Assembly: GCA_017465225.1 (NCBI GenBank)
Contig: JAFTWQ010000006.1
Span: forward strand, 1 to 64,000
From: Bacteroidales bacterium
GTDB lineage: Bacteria; Bacteroidota; Bacteroidia; Bacteroidales; UBA932
DNA length: 64,000 nt
Reading direction: 5' to 3'
The position numbers and the translations under genes were made by a program. Under the pieces are notes generated by a model. The model saw nothing but the letters and a program-made list of their open reading frames with translations, was not told the origin of the DNA and did not search any database. This document shows positions 59,561 through 64,000 of this stretch, in pieces (position 1 is the stretch's first letter; every line of letters starts with the position of its first letter).

Positions 59561-60889
59561 CTAGTATCGGTTCAAAGGCATTCCGTTGGTCTTCATGCGC
59601 ACCTGCTTCTTTACAGCTGTGAGCACTTCCTCGTATGCTTCGCGTCCCTCCTCTGTCTTGCCTGCGATGAGGTCGAGGTTCTGGGCTGCGTTTGTAAGAA
59701 CCTTGTCGATGAGGTTCACGATGAACTCCATGTCCTTCTCGACGAAGCCACGTGATGTGATCGCAGGAGTACCTACGCGGATACCTGAAGTCTGGAACGG
59801 AGTACGTGAGTCGAACGGTACCATGTTCTTGTTGACTGTGATGTCGGCCTTTCCGAGCTCCTTCTCGGCAACCTTTCCGGTAAGTTCAGGGAACTTTGTG
59901 CGGAGGTCGATGAGCATGAGGTGGTTGTCCGTACCGCCTGATACAATCTTGTAACCTCTTGATGCAAAGGCTTCTGCCATCGCCTGGGCATTTGATACGA
60001 CCTGTCTCTGGTAGTCCTTGAATTCAGGCTGGAGTGCTTCATAGAATGAAACTGCCTTTGCAGCGATGCAGTGCTCGAGCGGACCGCCCTGGACGCCTGG
60101 GAATACGCTTGAGTTGAGGATCTGCGACATCTTCTTCACCACGCCCTTCGGAGTCTTGAGGCCCCAAGGGTTGTCGAAATCCTTTCCGAGGAGGATGATA
60201 CCTCCACGAGGACCGCGGAGAGTCTTGTGGGTTGTTGATGTCACGATATGTGCATATTTCACAGGGTTGCTGAGGAGACCTGCAGCGATGAGGCCTGCTG
60301 TATGAGCCATGTCGATCCAGAGGATTGCTCCTACCTTGTCGGCGATCTCGCGCATACGTGCATAATCCCACTCTCTTGAGTATGCTGATGCTCCTCCGAT
60401 GATGAGCTTCGGCTTGAACTCGAGGGCTCTCTGCTCCATCTGCTCATAGTCGATCATTCCTGTAGCCTCGCTGAGACCGTATGCAACCGCATTGTAGAGG
60501 ATTCCTGACATGTTTACAGGCGAACCGTGGGTGAGATGTCCTCCGTGTGCAAGGTCAAGACCCATGAAAGTGTCTCCAGGCTTGAGGCATGCCATCATTA
60601 CGGCCATGTTTGCCTGGGCGCCAGAGTGAGGCTGTACGTTGGCATATTCCGCCTCATAGAGTTCGCACAGACGGTCGATAGCGAGTTGCTCGATCTGGTC
60701 TACGACTTCACATCCGCCATAGTATCTTGCTCCCGGATATCCTTCCGCATATTTGTTTGTGCAGATAGAGCCGAGGGCTGTCAGCACCTGCTGGCTTACG
60801 TAGTTTTCTGAAGCGATGAGCTCGATTCCTGAGGTCTGTCTTTCCTCTTCTTTCTTGATGAGATTGAAAATCTGAAGATCCTGTTTCAT
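59561..60889 (-). CDS. glyA: Serine hydroxymethyltransferase
   Basis: A PLP enzyme interconverting serine and glycine with tetrahydrofolate, the main source of one-carbon units. Full length at 442 residues. The PLP-lysine motif is [15 protein letters not shown], and earlier marks are [23 protein letters not shown] and [11 protein letters not shown] 60889 lies behind a TATTTTTG -7 element (60912-60919, minus strand). It is followed by its own terminator. Confidence 0.97.
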   Translation of the reverse strand: MKQDLQIFNLIKKEEERQTSGIELIASENYVSQQVLTALGSICTNKYAEGYPGARYYGGCEVVDQIEQLAIDRLCELYEAEYANVQPHSGAQANMAVMMACLKPGDTFMGLDLAHGGHLTHGSPVNMSGILYNAVAYGLSEATGMIDYEQMEQRALEFKPKLIIGGASAYSREWDYARMREIADKVGAILWIDMAHTAGLIAAGLLSNPVKYAHIVTSTTHKTLRGPRGGIILLGKDFDNPWGLKTPKGVVKKMSQILNSSVFPGVQGGPLEHCIAAKAVSFYEALQPEFKDYQRQVVSNAQAMAEAFASRGYKIVSGGTDNHLMLIDLRTKFPELTGKVAEKELGKADITVNKNMVPFDSRTPFQTSGIRVGTPAITSRGFVEKDMEFIVNLIDKVLTNAAQNLDLIAGKTEEGREAYEEVLTAVKKQVRMKTNGMPLNRY

Positions 60890-60911
60890 AAATCTTGGTT
60901 TAAAGCGAATG

Positions 60912-60946
60912 CAAAAATACTCATTTTTTTATTTTTATTACCTTTG
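60912..60946. promoter_or_regulatory. Divergent -7 elements of glyA (-) and the SpoU gene (+)
   Basis: TATTTTTG on the minus strand (60912-60919) points to glyA, with a leader of ~17 bases. TACCTTTG on the plus strand (60939-60946) points to the methyltransferase gene, with a leader of ~18 bases. Both match TAnnTTTG perfectly. No ideally spaced TTTG -33 is seen for either. Confidence 0.5.
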
Positions 60947-60969
60947 TGTTGATAACTTTTTGGAATAAT

Positions 60970-61500
60970 ATGAGTAATCGCAAACTTTTGAACATAGAGC
61001 TCGGAAGAGTATCGGCCGAGGAGTATAAGGAACTGCCTGAATCAGGCCTGGTTGTGGTGCTTGACAACATCCGCAGCGCCCACAATGTAGGTTCTGCATT
61101 CCGCACTTCGGATTCGTTCAAGATCGACAAGGTCTGGCTGTGCGGAATATGTGCAGTGCCGCCTTCGGCGGAAATCCATAAATCGGCCCTTGGCGCGGAG
61201 GACAGCGTGGAGTGGGAGCATGTTGATGATACGATGGATGCGGTCCGCCGTCTGAAGGAGGACGGGTATACGGTCGTATGCGCCGAGCAGACGGTGGGTT
61301 CTGTAATGCTCGACGGCTTTGTCCCTGAAAAGGGGCGGAAATATGCCGTGGTTTTCGGAAATGAAGTGGCTGGAGTGCGTCAGGATGTGGTGGATGCCGC
61401 TGACATGAGCCTCGAGATCCCGCAGTTCGGCACTAAGCATTCGCTCAATGTGTCGGTCAGCATCGGAGTCATCCTGTGGCATTTCCGTCTTCACCTATAG
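60970..61500 (+). CDS. TrmH/SpoU-family RNA methyltransferase, catalytic domain only
   Basis: A 176-residue SPOUT methyltransferase. Motif 1 is VVVLDNIRSAHNVGSAFRTSD, motif 2 VVFGNEVAGV and motif 3 LEIPQFGTKHSLNVSVSIGV. It lacks the extra N-terminal RNA-binding domain found in the larger paralogue at 29.7-30.5 kb, so the target is likely a tRNA or a distinct rRNA site. ATG 60970 is preferred to an upstream ATG (60946) because the -7 box lies at 60939-60946. Its 3' end overlaps the convergent DUF819 gene by six bases. Confidence 0.9.
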   Translation: MSNRKLLNIELGRVSAEEYKELPESGLVVVLDNIRSAHNVGSAFRTSDSFKIDKVWLCGICAVPPSAEIHKSALGAEDSVEWEHVDDTMDAVRRLKEDGYTVVCAEQTVGSVMLDGFVPEKGRKYAVVFGNEVAGVRQDVVDAADMSLEIPQFGTKHSLNVSVSIGVILWHFRLHL

Positions 61501-62661
61501 AAGCCCGAGCAGCTGGGACATCAGGAAGCCCAGGTAGTTGCCGGCTGCATATCCTATCACGCCGATGGTAAGGCCGGGTATGAGCACGTCTTTGTTCTTC
61601 ATGGCGGCCGCCATCATTGGGACGAAAGGTGGAGAATTGATGTATGTTACGGAAGATATCACCATCATGTCGGAATCTATCCTGAATATCTTTGCGAATA
61701 TCACCTGAAGGATGAGCGAGCCGAAGACTGCTGCAAGCAGATAGCCGAGAAGGCCTATGCCACCGGCGAAGTCCAGCTTGCTGAGATCGGCCATGGAAGC
61801 TACTGCAATGCAGAAAATGTATATGAAATACATTCCCATGTCATAGCTGTATTTCATCTCTCTGACAGGCTTAATGAACGAACATGCGATGCCGAGAGTC
61901 GTAAGAAGCAGGATGAATACTGTCATGAACATACCGGAAGGCAGCAGCAGGACGATGCCTGCGGATACTCCGACTATCAGGGCTGTCAGGCCGAGAAGCT
62001 TGCCGGCCTGTACCATGCCCGGGCGTGTGAACAGGCCTTTGTAAGGATTCTGGTTCTCTTTCCCGATCTCTGCCCGGATCGCCGCTTCGTCTTCCTCTGA
62101 ATATGATTTTCTCTCGTTCGGAAGGAACTTCCTGAACAGCTTGATACCTATGGTCAGGAGAAATGTCAGGTAAAGGAAACTGACGAGTATGTCATATGAA
62201 TTTATCATTATGTATGTCTCGTCGCTTACTCCCAGCATAGTCTTCAAGGCTGCCAGATTGATCGTTCCGCCCGTGTAGACGCCGACAAGCATGCCTCCGA
62301 CCTTGTTGCCTTCAGGTATGTTGTCACCGAAGATCAGGAAACCTATGACGACGGCTGTCGCTACCGATATCATTCCGGTTATCAGGGCCAGCAGCTGCGA
62401 CCTCGCTCCGCTTAACTTGAAGGTGCAGCCGAACAGCATGAGAGGAATAGCCAGCGGGACCATTGCGTTTGACATAAGCTCCTGTACAGCAGGAAGCTGG
62501 CCCGGCATAAGGCCGATGTTTCCGATGATTATGCCGATGAAGTACAGTATGAGCACGGGCCCTATCTTTCCGAGAAGGCTGAATCTGCGGCAGAGCCATA
62601 GCACTCCTGCAGGAATGAGACAGAATGCCGCGATCAGTATGGTCCAGTTGACGATTTCCAT
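61495..62661 (-). CDS. DUF819-family integral membrane protein
   Basis: A 388-residue protein with about ten hydrophobic helices, matching the DUF819 (YjcL-like) family of putative transporters. Visible features are repeated GGMLVGVYTGGTINLAAL and INSPPFVPMMAAAMKNKDVLIPGL segments and a cytosolic acidic loop (ERKSYSEEDEAAIRAEIGKE). Substrate and mechanism are unknown. It overlaps the end of the SpoU gene on the opposite strand. No strong promoter was found. Confidence 0.8.
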   Translation of the reverse strand: MEIVNWTILIAAFCLIPAGVLWLCRRFSLLGKIGPVLILYFIGIIIGNIGLMPGQLPAVQELMSNAMVPLAIPLMLFGCTFKLSGARSQLLALITGMISVATAVVIGFLIFGDNIPEGNKVGGMLVGVYTGGTINLAALKTMLGVSDETYIMINSYDILVSFLYLTFLLTIGIKLFRKFLPNERKSYSEEDEAAIRAEIGKENQNPYKGLFTRPGMVQAGKLLGLTALIVGVSAGIVLLLPSGMFMTVFILLLTTLGIACSFIKPVREMKYSYDMGMYFIYIFCIAVASMADLSKLDFAGGIGLLGYLLAAVFGSLILQVIFAKIFRIDSDMMVISSVTYINSPPFVPMMAAAMKNKDVLIPGLTIGVIGYAAGNYLGFLMSQLLGLL

Positions 62662-62735
62662 TGATTCAAGGTTTTAGCAGGACAAAATTATGATTTTATC
62701 GCGTCTTTTCAAATATGACATCATACGCGCGTGCG

Positions 62736-62775
62736 TGACAAAATGTCAGTCTTTTGTGGCTGGCACTCCTTTTGT
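62736..62775 (+). promoter_or_regulatory. Sigma-54-like promoter with palindrome upstream of groESL
   Basis: TGGCAC (62761-62766), five bases, then TTGT (62772-62775) matches the -24/-12 consensus TGGCAC-N5-TTGC with one change (final C to T). Just upstream, TGACA-AAA-TGTCA (62736-62748) is a perfect palindrome. No TAnnTTTG box is seen close to groES. Start would be near 62787, inside the dispersed repeat. Confidence 0.55.
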
Positions 62776-62786
62776 CCATAGGGCTG

Positions 62787-62813
62787 TGTCATCCTGAGCA
62801 CAGCGCAGGATCT
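62787..62813. repeat. Dispersed short repeat (GTCATCCTGAGC type) in the groES leader
   Basis: TGTCATCCTGAGCACAGCGC and AGGATCT fit the same consensus as the copies at 29669 and 63116. It forms most of the predicted groES 5' leader. On the transcript the repeat could form a small CCTG...CAGG hairpin. Confidence 0.6.
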
Positions 62814-62841
62814 ATAAGAAATAATAACAATAAAAAATACT

Positions 62842-63108
62842 ATGATCAGACCATTAGCAGACAGAGTTGTGATCGAGCCGAAGGCGGCCGAGACACAGAC
62901 AGCGTCAGGACTTTTCATTCCTGACACAGCAAAGGAGAAACCGCAGCAGGGAACAGTAGTTGCCGCTGGTCCGGGCAAGAAGGATGAGCCTATGGAAGTA
63001 AAGGTAGGCGATGTGGTTATCTACGGAAAGTACGCAGGTACCGAGGTTTCGGTAGAGGGAAAGGACTACCTCATCATGAAGCAGTCTGACATATTGGCAA
63101 TTCTCTGA
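62842..63108 (+). CDS. groES: Co-chaperonin GroES
   Basis: An 88-residue GroES: the N-terminal strand [23 protein letters not shown], the mobile loop through residue ~30 ([19 protein letters not shown]), then [17 protein letters not shown] and [13 protein letters not shown]. It caps GroEL during ATP-driven folding. groEL follows after an 83-base spacer that carries an inverted pair of dispersed repeats. ATG 62842 has no strong SD. Confidence 0.97.
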   Translation: MIRPLADRVVIEPKAAETQTASGLFIPDTAKEKPQQGTVVAAGPGKKDEPMEVKVGDVVIYGKYAGTEVSVEGKDYLIMKQSDILAIL

Positions 63109-63115
63109 TAATGTC

Positions 63116-64000
<885 letters not shown>

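Overview
The window comes from a Bacteroidales-type bacterium (phylum Bacteroidota) of middling GC. The evidence is a SusC/SusD pair, a hybrid two-component sensor with a Reg_prop beta-propeller, a Bat aerotolerance operon, a Bacteroidota-type ParC, and many start regions preceded by the Bacteroidota promoter pattern TTTG-N19-21-TAnnTTTG instead of a strong Shine-Dalgarno. A rumen or gut lineage related to Cryptobacteroides would fit, but this is only a guess. The first ~114 bases do not belong to this genome. They encode the end of rpsK and the start of a zinc-finger (Clostridia-type) rpsD, and they join abruptly onto a truncated tRNA-Thr. This looks like a chimeric contig end.

Layout. 1-570: foreign rpsK/rpsD scrap, then a minus-strand tRNA operon in transcription order Thr(TGT)-Tyr(GTA)-Gly(TCC)-Thr(GGT, truncated) with a clear promoter. 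573-5381: dxs, divergent from two tandem MFS transporters. 5474-26774: a large polysaccharide utilisation locus for decorated (glucurono-arabino) xylan. Its left arm holds a CE15 glucuronoyl esterase, a CE6-CE1 esterase and two GH43 enzymes. A minus-strand HTCS regulator follows, then susC-susD, a GH8 exo-oligoxylanase, an unknown secreted protein, a GH43 with a lectin-like tail, and two CE1 esterases, one of them bimodular. The locus is rich in esterases and side-chain enzymes and shows no endoxylanase. 26.9-34.7 kb (minus): purA, ssb, aroE, an rRNA methyltransferase, an AAA ATPase, a gamma-carbonic anhydrase, a RelB/PIN toxin-antitoxin pair and lysS. 34.8-38.8 kb (plus): recJ and a Pif1-like helicase. 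38.8-46.3 kb (minus): a run exbB-exbD-tonB-rluB-era-parC-aroK. 46.4-47.2 kb: truA. 47.2-58.8 kb (plus): moxR-DUF58-unknown-batA-batB-batC-batDE and a GH2 beta-galactosidase. 58.9-62.7 kb: nitroreductase lipoprotein, glyA, an SpoU methyltransferase and a DUF819 membrane protein. 62.8-64.0 kb: groES and the start of groEL behind a sigma-54-like promoter.

How it works together. HTCS would sense a xylan oligosaccharide in the periplasm and switch on susCD and the enzyme arms. Surface lipoproteins (SusD, GH43, GH8, CE1, CE15) would strip and trim glucuronoarabinoxylan fragments. TonB-ExbB-ExbD, encoded at 44-46 kb, would energise SusC import.

The most unusual structure is a family of branched palindromes (26.80, 29.25, 33.09 and 39.15 kb). 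All share one architecture: a long outer stem, usually a short GGTG-type inner stem, then two small hairpins. Each has different, locus-specific outer arms. Two sit between genes as terminators and two lie in frame inside aroE and aroK, adding about 29 and 56 residues. In both genes one arm is ordinary gene sequence and the other is its inverted copy. A second short repeat family (GTCATCCTGAGCG-like) supplies the aroE start codon and forms an inverted pair between groES and groEL.
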